Source: Marinobacter salexigens
GTDB taxonomy: Bacteria > Pseudomonadota > Gammaproteobacteria > Pseudomonadales > Oleiphilaceae
Direction of reading: 5' to 3'
NCBI RefSeq assembly: GCF_018860765.1
Contig: NZ_JAHKPV010000006.1
Location: 216,902 to 280,901, forward strand
Length of the DNA stretch: 64,000 bases
Positions 38,554-47,599 of this stretch are shown here, piece by piece. The notes under the pieces are model-generated. The model was given only the letters and a program-made list of their open reading frames with translations, was not told the DNA's origin and made no database searches. Each line of letters begins with the position of its first letter. Positions within the stretch are counted from its first letter, which is position 1. Position numbers and translations under genes: made by a program.

Positions 38554-38870
38554 AGCGCTTAACAGCTCCGGTGTTAAATCGAATACCAACTACTCGCTCA
38601 ACGGGCCCTTAGGGCGCAGCTGTTCAGTTCTGACCGTTTGAACAGCAACGCAAAAGCCTATCACAGAATGCTGAGCCCTCAGCAATATTCCCTTCCGCAC
38701 AGCCTTAGTTCTCGAATTCGTCGGTTACGACGATGTTGCGCTAGCCCACCGCGCTTATTCTTGAATTCACCTATTGCGGGCAAGGCCATGAACTCCTTGC
38801 CACAGTCGATGCTGACACACACAAACTCAATAAAAACAAGCCGGCCCTCTGGGGCGTAGTGGGGACAAGC
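38554..38870. other. Control region between the MalT-like gene and dctQM
   Basis: These 317 bases hold no convincing gene. They contain copy 2 of the 21-bp palindromic element (38716-38736) and the divergent promoters of the regulator and the permeases. Confidence 0.6.
38716..38736 (+). promoter_or_regulatory. 21-bp palindromic element upstream of dctQM, copy 2
   Basis: ATTCGTCG-G-TT-A-CGACGATGT; 19 of 21 positions match the dctP copy at 33591-33611. The arms TCGTCG and CGACGA form a perfect inverted repeat with a 4-base centre. Confidence 0.7.
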
Positions 38871-39425
38871 ATGTACGGTATTGGTCGATTTTTATCTATG
38901 GTCACAAATTTGATGACCGTACTCGGTGGGCTAGCAATCGCATTAATGATGTTACACATCACTCTAGACGTTGCTAGCCGCTATCTTCTTAACTCGCCCA
39001 TTCCGGGCACCATTTCCATTGTTTCCTATTACTACATGGTTATTGCGGTATTCATTCCTCTGGCATTCGCTGAACAGAAAAACGCTCACATTTCAGTCGA
39101 AGTGATTACCGCCCGACTCCCGATTTGGATGCAGCACAACCTGGAACGCCTGTCTTTCCTTCTGTCGACAATCGTCTTTTCACTGCTGTGTGTTCGCACA
39201 TGGGAAGAAGCAGAGAAAAAAAGGAGTTTTGGTGCTTCGGTTGTGCAAGGCAGCGACGCCATTCCTATCTGGATCACCTATTACGTGTTGCCCCTTGGCT
39301 GCGGGCTCATGACGCTGGTGGTTTTTTACAAACTGATAAATTCCTGCCTGCGGACAAAATCAGGACTGGATACGTTTACAGCGCAAGCCGACGACCTGAA
39401 CGCTAATGACGGGGTGGAAAAATAA
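38871..39425 (+). CDS. TRAP transporter small permease (DctQ family)
   Basis: Four-helix membrane protein of 184 residues. The pattern VSRYLLNSPIPGTISIVSYYYMV and FAEQKNAHISVEVI is the DctQ signature (RxxxNxPxxWxxExxxY; FAxxxxxHIxVD). ATG 38871 has GGGGA. Two bases before dctM. Partner of the binding protein at 32325. Confidence 0.9.
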   Translation: MYGIGRFLSMVTNLMTVLGGLAIALMMLHITLDVASRYLLNSPIPGTISIVSYYYMVIAVFIPLAFAEQKNAHISVEVITARLPIWMQHNLERLSFLLSTIVFSLLCVRTWEEAEKKRSFGASVVQGSDAIPIWITYYVLPLGCGLMTLVVFYKLINSCLRTKSGLDTFTAQADDLNANDGVEK

Positions 39426-39427
39426 CA

Positions 39428-40732
39428 ATGTCTGACGTACAAATTGGACTATCCGGGCTCGGGATATTAGTTGCACTTCTTGCTTTAAGAGTTCCGATTG
39501 GGGTCTCTTTAATCGGGGTTTCCTTCGGTGGGCTCTGGTATATGATGGGGTGGAAAATTGCCTGGGGCTCCCTTGGCATTATTCCTTACCAGTTCGCCTC
39601 GAACTGGGTATTAAGCTCTGTACCGATGTTTTTATTGCTGGGGTTTGTCTGCTACCACACCCAGCTCACACAAGGGATGTTTCGCGCTGCTCGAATGTGG
39701 CTATCCGGTGTGCCCGGAGGGCTGGCAATTGCAGCAGTGTTCGGCTCTGCAGGCTTTGCTGCAGTTTCCGGGTCGTCCGTAGCTTGCTCAGCGGCTATGG
39801 GTAAGATCGCCGTTCCGGAAATGATTCGCCATCGCTACCATCCTGAACTGGCCACAAGCACGGTTGCGGTAGCGGGTACAATCGGGGCGTTGATACCTCC
39901 CTCAATAATCATGATCCTTTACGGCATTATCGCGCAGCAGTCCATTACAGGGCTTTTCCTTGGGGGTATCAGTGCAGGTATTCTGACCGCTATCGGCTAT
40001 GTCGTTGTGATTTTGATACGAGTAAAGCTAAACCCTTCGCTCGCACCCGATACGAATGAAGTCATTCCCACCGTCGAGAAAATCCGCGCACTGAAGGACA
40101 CTTGGCCCGTATTGCTAATTATGATTGGTATATTCAGCGGTTTGTTCGGTGGCATCTTCACTGCTACCGAAGCGGGTGCTGTTGGTGCTTTTCTTTCACT
40201 CGTAGTAGCTGCACTTAAACGAAGCCTCAACTGGACACGTTTTCGCAACGCGATTCTTGAGACGCTGATGACAACCGGCGCTCTTATCATTATCGCGGTT
40301 GGTGCCAGCCTACTTACTCGATTTCTGGCGTTATCCGGGGCGGGAGATTACTTATCCGAATTGATAATAAGCCTGAACTCGGGCCACTTCATGCTGCTTT
40401 TTGCAATCGCTCTGATCTACGTGTTTCTAGGGATGTTCCTTGAGCCCATCGGAGCAATGTTGCTGACTCTTCCCATCATATTGCCAATCGTCGACAGTGC
40501 CGGCCTTAATCTACTCTGGTTCGGTGTAGTTCTAACAAAGTTGTTGGAGATCGGCATGATAACACCGCCAATCGGCATGAACGTGTTTGTGATTAAAAGC
40601 GTTGTAGGTAATCTGGCGTCTACCTCAGCGATCTTTCGGGGCATATTTTGGTTCTTGGTCATGGACTTCGTGATTCTGATATTCCTGATCGCAGTTCCCG
40701 AGGTCGTTCTTTTCCTCCCTTCTCTGGAGTGA
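39428..40732 (+). CDS. TRAP transporter large permease (DctM family)
   Basis: Sodium-coupled carrier subunit of 434 residues and about 12 helices. Typical DctM stretches are visible: SSVACSAAMGKIAVPEM, GTIGALIPPSIIMILYGII, and FLGMFLEPIGAMLLTLPIILPI. Intact full length. Ends just before a remnant-rich gap. Confidence 0.93.
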   Translation: MSDVQIGLSGLGILVALLALRVPIGVSLIGVSFGGLWYMMGWKIAWGSLGIIPYQFASNWVLSSVPMFLLLGFVCYHTQLTQGMFRAARMWLSGVPGGLAIAAVFGSAGFAAVSGSSVACSAAMGKIAVPEMIRHRYHPELATSTVAVAGTIGALIPPSIIMILYGIIAQQSITGLFLGGISAGILTAIGYVVVILIRVKLNPSLAPDTNEVIPTVEKIRALKDTWPVLLIMIGIFSGLFGGIFTATEAGAVGAFLSLVVAALKRSLNWTRFRNAILETLMTTGALIIIAVGASLLTRFLALSGAGDYLSELIISLNSGHFMLLFAIALIYVFLGMFLEPIGAMLLTLPIILPIVDSAGLNLLWFGVVLTKLLEIGMITPPIGMNVFVIKSVVGNLASTSAIFRGIFWFLVMDFVILIFLIAVPEVVLFLPSLE

Positions 40733-41033
40733 GCTCCGACGGCTATAGCGGGATCCAGATTCTGACGGCTCTTGCCTGATAATCCTGCACCAAGCTAATC
40801 AACCTGAACCGCTGCTCTGGTGGAACCGACGCTTCCGGTAGCAGCAGTTCACGGATGATCTCCCGAATGGCCGCCCGTATTCCCTACATGCATGCGGTTT
40901 GGCACCTGTTCGTCATCAGCGGCAGTGCCATTTATTTTGGTGTACTTCCATACGCGACATGATGGCAGCAATTAATAAGCGTGCTACTCTTCTAATAAAT
41001 TGAATCCACTTTCATTTGTAGGAAGATACTAAC
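40733..41033. other. Intergenic region with gene remnants
   Basis: 301 bases without an intact gene. It holds a hemolysin III C-terminal fragment on the plus strand (40867-40962) and, overlapping it, an unidentified 46-codon C-terminal-looking frame on the minus strand (40743-40883) with a strongly coding-like composition (REIIRELLLPEASVPPEQR). The last 70 bases are AT-rich and may carry the promoter of the crotonase gene. Confidence 0.55.
40867..40962 (+). pseudogene. Hemolysin III (TrhA/YqfA, PAQR family) C-terminal remnant
   Basis: A 31-codon frame ending in TGA reads RIPYMHAVWHLFVISGSAIYF in its centre, with the metal-binding HAVWHLFV motif that closes the last helix of hemolysin III family proteins. 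Upstream bases no longer encode the other six helices in any frame. This is a decayed or recombined fragment. Confidence 0.6.
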
Positions 41034-41816
41034 GTGGACACCCCTGCCGTTCGCATTGAAGAACAAGGTCATATTTGCACCATCATTCTGGATCGCCCTG
41101 ACAAGAAAAATGCCGTAGACGGCCCTACGGCAGACGCTCTTTTAGCGGCTTTCGAACACTTCGAGGCCGCTCCAAACTTACGTGTCGCCGTTCTTTGGGG
41201 TGCGAATGGGACCTTCTGTTCCGGCGCCGACCTAACAGCAATGCACGATCCCAAAACCCGCAACAACATTGATTCCGAAGGTAAGGACGACGGCCCCATG
41301 GGCCCGACCCGCATGGCATTAAGCAAACCAGTGATCGCAGCTGTATCAGGTTACGCGGTGGCAGGCGGCCTTGAATTGTCGCTGCTGTGTGATTTGCGGG
41401 TAGTCGAAGAGTCCGCCGTGTTCGGCGTATTTTGCCGGCGCTGGGGCGTGCCATTGATTGACGGCGGAACAGTGCGCCTGCCCCGTGTAGTCGGCCAGTC
41501 TCGCGCTCTGGATATGATCCTAACGGGTCGCCCGGTGAAAGCAGATGAAGCCTTACAGATGGGGCTTGCGAATCGCGTTGTTCCCCATGGAGAAAGCCGC
41601 GATGCAGCCGAGGCGCTGGCTTGGCAAATCGCAGAATTCCCTCAGCAGTGCATGCTGGCAGATCGTTCATCTGCCTATCGCCAATGGGAGCTGCCTCTGG
41701 CGGACGCCCTGCGCAATGAAGGCAAGAAGGGTTATCCCATCGTGTTTGAAGAGGCCATTGCAGGCGCCGAACGTTTTGCCAAGGGTGCAGGCCGCCACGG
41801 CGAATTCAATAACTGA
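41034..41816 (+). CDS. Crotonase-family enoyl-CoA hydratase/isomerase
   Basis: Protein of 260 residues. CoA-binding and oxyanion-hole segments are visible: CSGADLTAM (about 63-71) and SGYAVAGGLELSLLCDLRV (about 104-122), with an acidic residue near 134 in the position of one catalytic glutamate. Start is GTG at 41034 with AGGAAG upstream. Substrate unknown; the operon with an acyl-CoA ligase and carboxylase suggests hydration of an alpha,beta-unsaturated (possibly carboxylated) acyl-CoA. Confidence 0.87.
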   Translation: MDTPAVRIEEQGHICTIILDRPDKKNAVDGPTADALLAAFEHFEAAPNLRVAVLWGANGTFCSGADLTAMHDPKTRNNIDSEGKDDGPMGPTRMALSKPVIAAVSGYAVAGGLELSLLCDLRVVEESAVFGVFCRRWGVPLIDGGTVRLPRVVGQSRALDMILTGRPVKADEALQMGLANRVVPHGESRDAAEALAWQIAEFPQQCMLADRSSAYRQWELPLADALRNEGKKGYPIVFEEAIAGAERFAKGAGRHGEFNN

Positions 41817-41844
41817 AATAGAAAATAAAAAAGAGGGCAATACT

Positions 41845-43374
41845 ATGACAACAACCTACCTCGACCTGATTAACCGCGGCGCAAAAGCCTATCCAAACCG
41901 CACAGCTATTGTCTACCGGGATCAGTCCTTTACATTTCGTGAAGTGGACGAACTGAGCAGCCGTCTGGCAAATGCCATGAGCGCGTCAGGGATAAAACAA
42001 GGAAACTGCATCGCCTTGCTGCTCAACAACGGCCCTTACAGCGTTCCGGTGGATTTTGCCTGTGTAAAAAATGGCATTAACCGCGTTCCTTTGAATAGCC
42101 GCCTCTCTGTTCGCGAACATACAAAGATGTTGCAGGAAACCGGCGCCCAAATGCTGATATTCGGATCGGATCTAGCCGATCACGCCGCTGCTCTAAAAGC
42201 CGAAATGCCAGAGCTGAAATGTCTGGGGCTCGACAGCAAACTGGAAGGTGGCGTTGACCTTGCCGAAGCGGCCCGCACTCAATCCACTGAGGCGCCAGAG
42301 ATTACCGTGCAAGACAGCGATGTCGTGGCCACCCTGTTTACTTCGGGTACCACCGGCACGCTCAAAGCGGCGCAGCACACTCAGGCCTCCTATGCCGCAA
42401 TCTGCAAAAACGTTTTAATGAACGTGATCAGCCCAGAACACGATGATGCCATGCTGCATGCAGCATCGTTGATCCATGCCAGCGGTGTGTTCGTGCTGCC
42501 ATTCTGGTTGCGCGGCGCCAGAACAGTGATTATGGATTCCTTTGATCCCACTCTTTATCTGGAATTGATCGCCAAAGAAAAAATTACGGCCATCAATCTG
42601 GTCCCTACCATGCTGCAAATGCTGCTGGGTCACCCACAGGTGGAATCAACCGACGCATCCAGCCTCAAGCACATCATCTATGGTGCCTCCCCCATGCCGC
42701 GACCAGTCATCGAAAAGGCCATGGAAATCTGGGGGCAGGAGCGCTTCTGGCAATATTACGGTCAAACCGAATGCCCGCTGGGCATGACTGTGTTGCGCCC
42801 TGAAGATCATCACGACGACTTGCTCGGCTCCTGCGGTCGCCCATGCGTCGATGTGGAACTCCGGCTGGTAGATGAAGCCGGAAACGTTGTACCTGAAGGC
42901 CAGCCCGGCGAAATCCTGGTGCGCACACCCATCACCATGAAAGGCTATTACAACGCCCCCGAACTGAACGCCGAAACCTTTACGGAAGACGGTTGGCTGA
43001 GAACCCGTGACGTCGCCGTTTTTGATGAGCGTGGCTTTCTGCACATGAAAGACCGCACATCCGACATGATTATCACCGGTGGATACAACGTCTACCCACG
43101 GGAAGTTGAAGACGTTCTCATGGGACACCCTGCAGTTGCAGAGTGCTCGGTGGTCGGCACCAAAGACGAAAAATGGGTTGAAGCCGTTACCGCTGCCATC
43201 GCAGTAAAACCCGGCAGTCAGGTAACGGAAGCCGAGCTTCTTGAGTTTATCAGCGACCAACTCGCATCTTACAAGAAACCAAGAAAGTTCTTTTTTATCG
43301 ACACTATCCCCAAAACGGCTGTGGGAAAGCTCAACCGCAAAGCCCTGAGGGATATGCTGGCGACGGCCTCCTGA
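41845..43374 (+). CDS. Acyl-CoA synthetase (AMP-forming, class I adenylate-forming)
   Basis: Ligase of 509 residues of the fatty/aromatic acyl-CoA type. P-loop TSGTTGTLKAAQHT has LKA where most members have PKG. YGQTECPLG (A5), GWLRTRDVAVFDERG (A7) and TAVGKLNRKAL with the catalytic lysine (A10) are intact. ATG 41845 follows AGAGGG, 28 bases after the crotonase stop. Activates an unidentified carboxylic acid. The long open frame upstream of 41845 is crotonase shadow. Confidence 0.88.
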   Translation: MTTTYLDLINRGAKAYPNRTAIVYRDQSFTFREVDELSSRLANAMSASGIKQGNCIALLLNNGPYSVPVDFACVKNGINRVPLNSRLSVREHTKMLQETGAQMLIFGSDLADHAAALKAEMPELKCLGLDSKLEGGVDLAEAARTQSTEAPEITVQDSDVVATLFTSGTTGTLKAAQHTQASYAAICKNVLMNVISPEHDDAMLHAASLIHASGVFVLPFWLRGARTVIMDSFDPTLYLELIAKEKITAINLVPTMLQMLLGHPQVESTDASSLKHIIYGASPMPRPVIEKAMEIWGQERFWQYYGQTECPLGMTVLRPEDHHDDLLGSCGRPCVDVELRLVDEAGNVVPEGQPGEILVRTPITMKGYYNAPELNAETFTEDGWLRTRDVAVFDERGFLHMKDRTSDMIITGGYNVYPREVEDVLMGHPAVAECSVVGTKDEKWVEAVTAAIAVKPGSQVTEAELLEFISDQLASYKKPRKFFFIDTIPKTAVGKLNRKALRDMLATAS

Positions 43375-43419
43375 AGCATCAGGCAAGCAATCCAACAAAA
43401 AAGACAAGAAGGTGCGAGA

Positions 43420-46400
43420 GTGAAATTCAACAAGCTACTGATCGCCAACCGCGGTGAAATCGCCATTCGGATCGCCAGAGCAGCCGGAGACATGGGGCTG
43501 GAATCTGTTGCGGTCTACCCTGAAGACGATCGTGCATCCCTGCATATCCAACACACGAGCCAGGCCATCAAACTGCCTGGCAAAGGTGCCCGAGCCTATC
43601 TGGATATTGATGCAATTATAGCGGCGGCGATTGAGGCAGGTGCTGATGCGCTGCACCCCGGGTACGGTTTTCTGAGCGAGAACCCGGAACTGGCCAGCCG
43701 CTGTGTGCAACATGGCATCACGTTTATCGGCCCCGATGCCAGCACCCTGAAACAGCTAGGAGATAAGGCAGCAGCACGGCAACTTGCGCAGAAGTGTGGC
43801 GTACCCACTACGCCCGGCACCCAAGACCGCACCTCCCTCGACGAGGTCAAAGCGTTCATTGCCACCCAAAGCGGCAATGCCTCAGCCGTGATCAAAGCCA
43901 TATCCGGCGGCGGTGGCCGGGGCATGCGTATTGTTCATCCAGGCGATGATGTTGAAGCTAATTTCCATGCCTGTGCCCGTGAAGCCAAAGCCGCTTTCGG
44001 CGACGACAATCTATACGTTGAACAGCTTATAGAGCGAGCCCGCCATATCGAAGTGCAGGTGTTAGGGGATGGCCTTGGAAACGCAGTGCACCTTTGGGAG
44101 CGTGAGTGCAGCCTCCAACGGCGTAACCAAAAACTGGTTGAAGTTGCCCCCAGCACCTCGCTTTCCGACGCAACCCGTGAGCGGTTGCTAGACTCAGCAT
44201 TGCGAATGGCGCGGGAGGTGAACTACGCCGGTCTCGGTACCTTTGAGTTTCTGGTGGACGCTAACGGCTCTGACTTTTACTTCATGGAGGCGAATCCAAG
44301 ACTTCAGGTAGAGCACACTATTACCGAAGAAGTCACCGGAATTGATCTGGTTCAGGCGCAAATCGCTGTTCTTGGCGGGGCCAGCCTTCAAAGTCTTCAG
44401 CTGCAGCAAGCTGATATACCGGCACCCAAAGGTTTTGCCATTCAGTGCCGTATCAACATGGAGTCTCTCGACGCCAACGGAGCTACCCACCCAAGTGGCG
44501 GCACCTTGAGCGTATTCGAACCACCCGGCGGCCCGGGCGTTCGGGTCGACACATACGGCTACAACGGGTACACCACCAATCCCAATTTCGACTCCCTATT
44601 AGCCAAGGTGATTGTGCATAGCCGTTCACGGGATTACGCCCAATCGGTAAGGAAAGCCTACCGCGCACTGTGCCAGTTCCGGGTTGAAGGTGTTAGAACC
44701 AACATCAGCTTTTTGCAGACGTTACTGTCCCAATCCGACGTTGCGGATAACCGGGTATATACCCGTTATGTAGACGACCAGATGGCGGCACTGGTCGCAG
44801 AGTGCGAGCAGGAACACCCTCGCCTTTTTCCCACCACAGAGCCGGCACAAAAAACCGACAACACCGAGCCAAGAACAGAGGCTCCGGATGGCACAGAGGC
44901 AGCCTTCGCTCCCATGCAGGGGCAGTTAATCAAGGCTCTGGTGGCGGTAGGGGAAAGTGTTCACAAGGGCCAGACCCTCGCCATTATTGAAGCCATGAAA
45001 ATGGAGCATGAAATACAAGCCTCCGTTGCAGGCAGCGTTCATAGCCTCCCACTTGGACATGGAGACTACGTGAGCGAAGGACAGGCGATTGCCTATATCG
45101 AGCCTGGCGAGGGAACCCAAAACATAGAGATGACCGAGAAAGCAGTCGACCTGAACCACATCCGCCCGGATCTGGCAGAGTCCTTCGAGCGCCACAGGTA
45201 TACTCAGGATGAAGCCCGCCCAGACGCAATAGCCAAGCGCCATAACCGGGGCATGCTATCGGCACGGGAAAACGTTGCCAATATCTGCGATCCGGAAAGC
45301 TTCATGGAATACGGTGCCCTCACCTTCGCCGCCCAGCGCAAGCGCCGGTCCGCAGAAGAGCTGATGCAATCCACACCGGCCGACGGCTTGGTAACGGGCG
45401 TGGGTGCGGTGAACGGCGACAGCTTCGGTGAAGATCAGGCTCGCTGCGCAGTGCTCGCTTACGACTACACAGTACTGGCCGGCACCCAAGGCACCATGAA
45501 CCACCGCAAGACCGACCGGATTCTGCATGTGGCAGAAGAGCAGCATTTGCCGGTGATTTTCTTCACCGAAGGTGGCGGAGGCCGCCCCGGTGATACCGAT
45601 GATGCAACCCTGATCGCCGGCCTGCATACGCCCAGCTTTTTGCAATACGCCAGGTTAAGCGCTCTTGCCCCACGCATTGCCATAGTGTCTGGCCGCTGTT
45701 TTGCCGGCAACGCAGTGTTCGCCGGCTCCAGTGACCTGCTGATCGCCACCCGCAACGCCAGCCTTGGCATGGCAGGCCCGGCAATGATTGAAGGCGGCGG
45801 TTTGGGTGTATTCGCTCCAGAAGATGTTGGCCCTATGTCAGTGCAGGTAGCTAACGGCGTAGTGGATTGCTTGGTAGAAAACGAACAAGAGGCCGCTCAA
45901 GTAGCCCGCAAGCTCATGTCCTATTTTCAGGGGGCCACCGCTGACTGGCAGTGCGACGACCAACGCCTGTTACGTTCAAGCATTCCAGAAAACCGTCTGC
46001 GCTCCTATGACATTCGTGCATTAATTCAAACGCTGGCCGACAGTGAAAGCTATACCGAGCTTCGGCCAAACTTCGCACCCGGCATGGTCACCGCCTTTGC
46101 TCGCATTGAAGGCCGTCCCGTAGGAATAATTGCCAACGACCCAAGACACCTTGGCGGTGCCATTGATGCTAATGGTTCAGACAAAGCCGCACGGTTCATG
46201 CAGTTGTGCGATGCCTTCGATGTTCCGCTGGTAAGCTTGTGCGACACCCCAGGGTTCATGGTTGGACCAGAGGCCGAGAAATCCGGACTGGTTCGTCACA
46301 CCAGCCGCCTGTTCGTAACGGCCGCCAGCCTACAGATCCCCGTATTCACCGTAGTTCTACGCAAGGGATACGGCCTTGGCGCTATGGGTATGGCCGCAGG

Positions 46401-46719
46401 GTCCTTCCACAACCCCTTCTTCACAGTGGCTTGGCCCACAGGCGAGTTTGGCGGTATGGGACTGGAGGGTGCTGTCCGATTGGGCTACCGGAATGAGCTC
46501 GAAAAAGCCGGTGACGAAGCGACACAAAAAGTACTCTTCGAGAAGCTGGTTGCCAAGCACTATGAGCAAGGCAAAGCCCTAAGCATGGCAGTATCATTAG
46601 AGATTGATGCAGTTATCGACCCATTCGAAACCAGAAGCTGGATTATTAGGGGCCTCAAGTCCGTTAAAAAAGCAGGGCCAAGGCAAGCCCGCCGCCGACC
46701 AATGATCGATACTTGGTAG
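43420..46719 (+). CDS. Single-chain biotin-dependent acyl-CoA carboxylase (BC-BCCP-CT fusion)
   Basis: Protein of 1099 residues that carries all activities of an acyl-CoA carboxylase. Biotin carboxylase domain about 1-450 (NRGEIAIRIARAA, ISGGGGRGMRIV ATP loop, MEANPRLQVEHTITE); biotinyl domain about 490-565 with EAMKMEHE, biotinylated lysine K527; full carboxyltransferase (beta plus alpha halves) about 590-1099 (GGGRPGDTDD, GSSDLLIATRNA, TGEFGGMGLEGAV). Most PCC/MCC/GCC enzymes split this over two genes; the single-chain form resembles the long-chain acyl-CoA carboxylase (LCC) type. GTG start with AAGG. Acyl substrate unknown. Confidence 0.92.
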   Translation: MKFNKLLIANRGEIAIRIARAAGDMGLESVAVYPEDDRASLHIQHTSQAIKLPGKGARAYLDIDAIIAAAIEAGADALHPGYGFLSENPELASRCVQHGITFIGPDASTLKQLGDKAAARQLAQKCGVPTTPGTQDRTSLDEVKAFIATQSGNASAVIKAISGGGGRGMRIVHPGDDVEANFHACAREAKAAFGDDNLYVEQLIERARHIEVQVLGDGLGNAVHLWERECSLQRRNQKLVEVAPSTSLSDATRERLLDSALRMAREVNYAGLGTFEFLVDANGSDFYFMEANPRLQVEHTITEEVTGIDLVQAQIAVLGGASLQSLQLQQADIPAPKGFAIQCRINMESLDANGATHPSGGTLSVFEPPGGPGVRVDTYGYNGYTTNPNFDSLLAKVIVHSRSRDYAQSVRKAYRALCQFRVEGVRTNISFLQTLLSQSDVADNRVYTRYVDDQMAALVAECEQEHPRLFPTTEPAQKTDNTEPRTEAPDGTEAAFAPMQGQLIKALVAVGESVHKGQTLAIIEAMKMEHEIQASVAGSVHSLPLGHGDYVSEGQAIAYIEPGEGTQNIEMTEKAVDLNHIRPDLAESFERHRYTQDEARPDAIAKRHNRGMLSARENVANICDPESFMEYGALTFAAQRKRRSAEELMQSTPADGLVTGVGAVNGDSFGEDQARCAVLAYDYTVLAGTQGTMNHRKTDRILHVAEEQHLPVIFFTEGGGGRPGDTDDATLIAGLHTPSFLQYARLSALAPRIAIVSGRCFAGNAVFAGSSDLLIATRNASLGMAGPAMIEGGGLGVFAPEDVGPMSVQVANGVVDCLVENEQEAAQVARKLMSYFQGATADWQCDDQRLLRSSIPENRLRSYDIRALIQTLADSESYTELRPNFAPGMVTAFARIEGRPVGIIANDPRHLGGAIDANGSDKAARFMQLCDAFDVPLVSLCDTPGFMVGPEAEKSGLVRHTSRLFVTAASLQIPVFTVVLRKGYGLGAMGMAAGSFHNPFFTVAWPTGEFGGMGLEGAVRLGYRNELEKAGDEATQKVLFEKLVAKHYEQGKALSMAVSLEIDAVIDPFETRSWIIRGLKSVKKAGPRQARRRPMIDTW

Positions 46720-46786
46720 GCAGATTCTCTTCAAGGACAAGAAAAGCAGACATGACACAGACCCCTGAAAGGCAAGAACAAGAGCC

Positions 46787-46813
46787 AACTACCGCCATTT
46801 CATGTCGGTAGTT
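46787..46813 (+). terminator. Hairpin downstream of the carboxylase gene
   Basis: AACTACCG / CGGTAGTT perfect 8-bp stem, 11-base loop, followed by T and A. It lies 68 bases after the carboxylase stop. Confidence 0.5.
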
Positions 46814-46870
46814 TACGAAGGTTCGGTACAGCGAATGCGATGCGTAGCTCCTGATTTTTAACGCCCGCTA

Positions 46871-46890
46871 CCGGGCTGTTTACAGCCCGG
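46871..46890 (-). terminator. Hairpin downstream of the Yip1-family gene
   Basis: CCGGGCTG / CAGCCCGG with a four-base loop, 28 bases after the Yip1 gene on the minus strand. No T-tract, so it may be a weak terminator. Confidence 0.5.
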
Positions 46891-46917
46891 CAAGCCCACT
46901 CAGCGGGAACGTTAAGA

Positions 46918-47481
46918 TCAATACGCCCAAACCAAGGCCATTAACACACCCCAAGCCAGTAGCGAGGCAGCCATCACCGTATAGGTAACAGACATAGTAA
47001 GCACATCGTCTGGGCTGCGGTGGCAAAGCGATCTCAACCCTTGATACACGAGAGTGCAGGAAAGGGCCATCGCCGCAAAAACCGCCAACACGTTGAGAGC
47101 CAATACTGGTACAAGCAATGTCAGCGAAGATAACCAAAGCGGAATGGGCGCTATTGCCGCTAGTAAATAGGCATCAGTGTAGCTGACCTTCAACTTATGG
47201 CTTTCTACAACGCCGTGTATTAACCAGCCCATTACAAAGAAGGTTAACAATTCTGCGAGAAAGAGAATGGTCGTTATAAAACGCCACTCCTTTCCACCAA
47301 ACCCGGCGATAAAATCATCGCCATAATGAGTACCCGCGTAATAGAGCATCACAGGTGGCAAGAGTGACAGGGGCACTACAACAAACCACGCAAGCATGGG
47401 AATGGAAAGCTGCCTGCGTTGGAGTTCAGCCCAGCCCCCATTGCTAGAAAACGGTAGTTTAAGCATGCTTGAAACGTTCAT
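46918..47481 (-). CDS. Yip1-family membrane protein
   Basis: Membrane protein of 187 residues with five predicted helices of the Yip1 domain type (PMLAWFVVVPLSLLPPVMLYYAG; VSYTDAYLLAAIAPIPLW). Function is not known in bacteria. SD GGAGG before the ATG. Divergent from nnrS by 118 bases. Confidence 0.82.
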   Translation of the reverse strand: MNVSSMLKLPFSSNGGWAELQRRQLSIPMLAWFVVVPLSLLPPVMLYYAGTHYGDDFIAGFGGKEWRFITTILFLAELLTFFVMGWLIHGVVESHKLKVSYTDAYLLAAIAPIPLWLSSLTLLVPVLALNVLAVFAAMALSCTLVYQGLRSLCHRSPDDVLTMSVTYTVMAASLLAWGVLMALVWAY

Positions 47482-47599
47482 GGTGAACCTCCTTACTCTC
47501 GGGTGAGTGCATTTGCCTCACGGGACAGCTTTTGCAATATTATGATGGCTTTTATTTATTCTTTTTAGGCGCCTTCCGCCAAGCCGTCAATCAACCGAG

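Noticed and set aside
40743..40883. Minus-strand 46-codon frame as an independent gene
   Set aside because: No start codon or SD; kept only as part of the remnant finding.
42646..43407. 253-codon minus-strand frame inside the acyl-CoA ligase gene
   Set aside because: Antisense shadow; all ligase motifs are on the plus strand.
46752..46811. Nineteen-codon frame after the carboxylase (MTQTPERQEQEPTT...)
   Set aside because: Too short, partly inside the terminator hairpin; no similarity seen.
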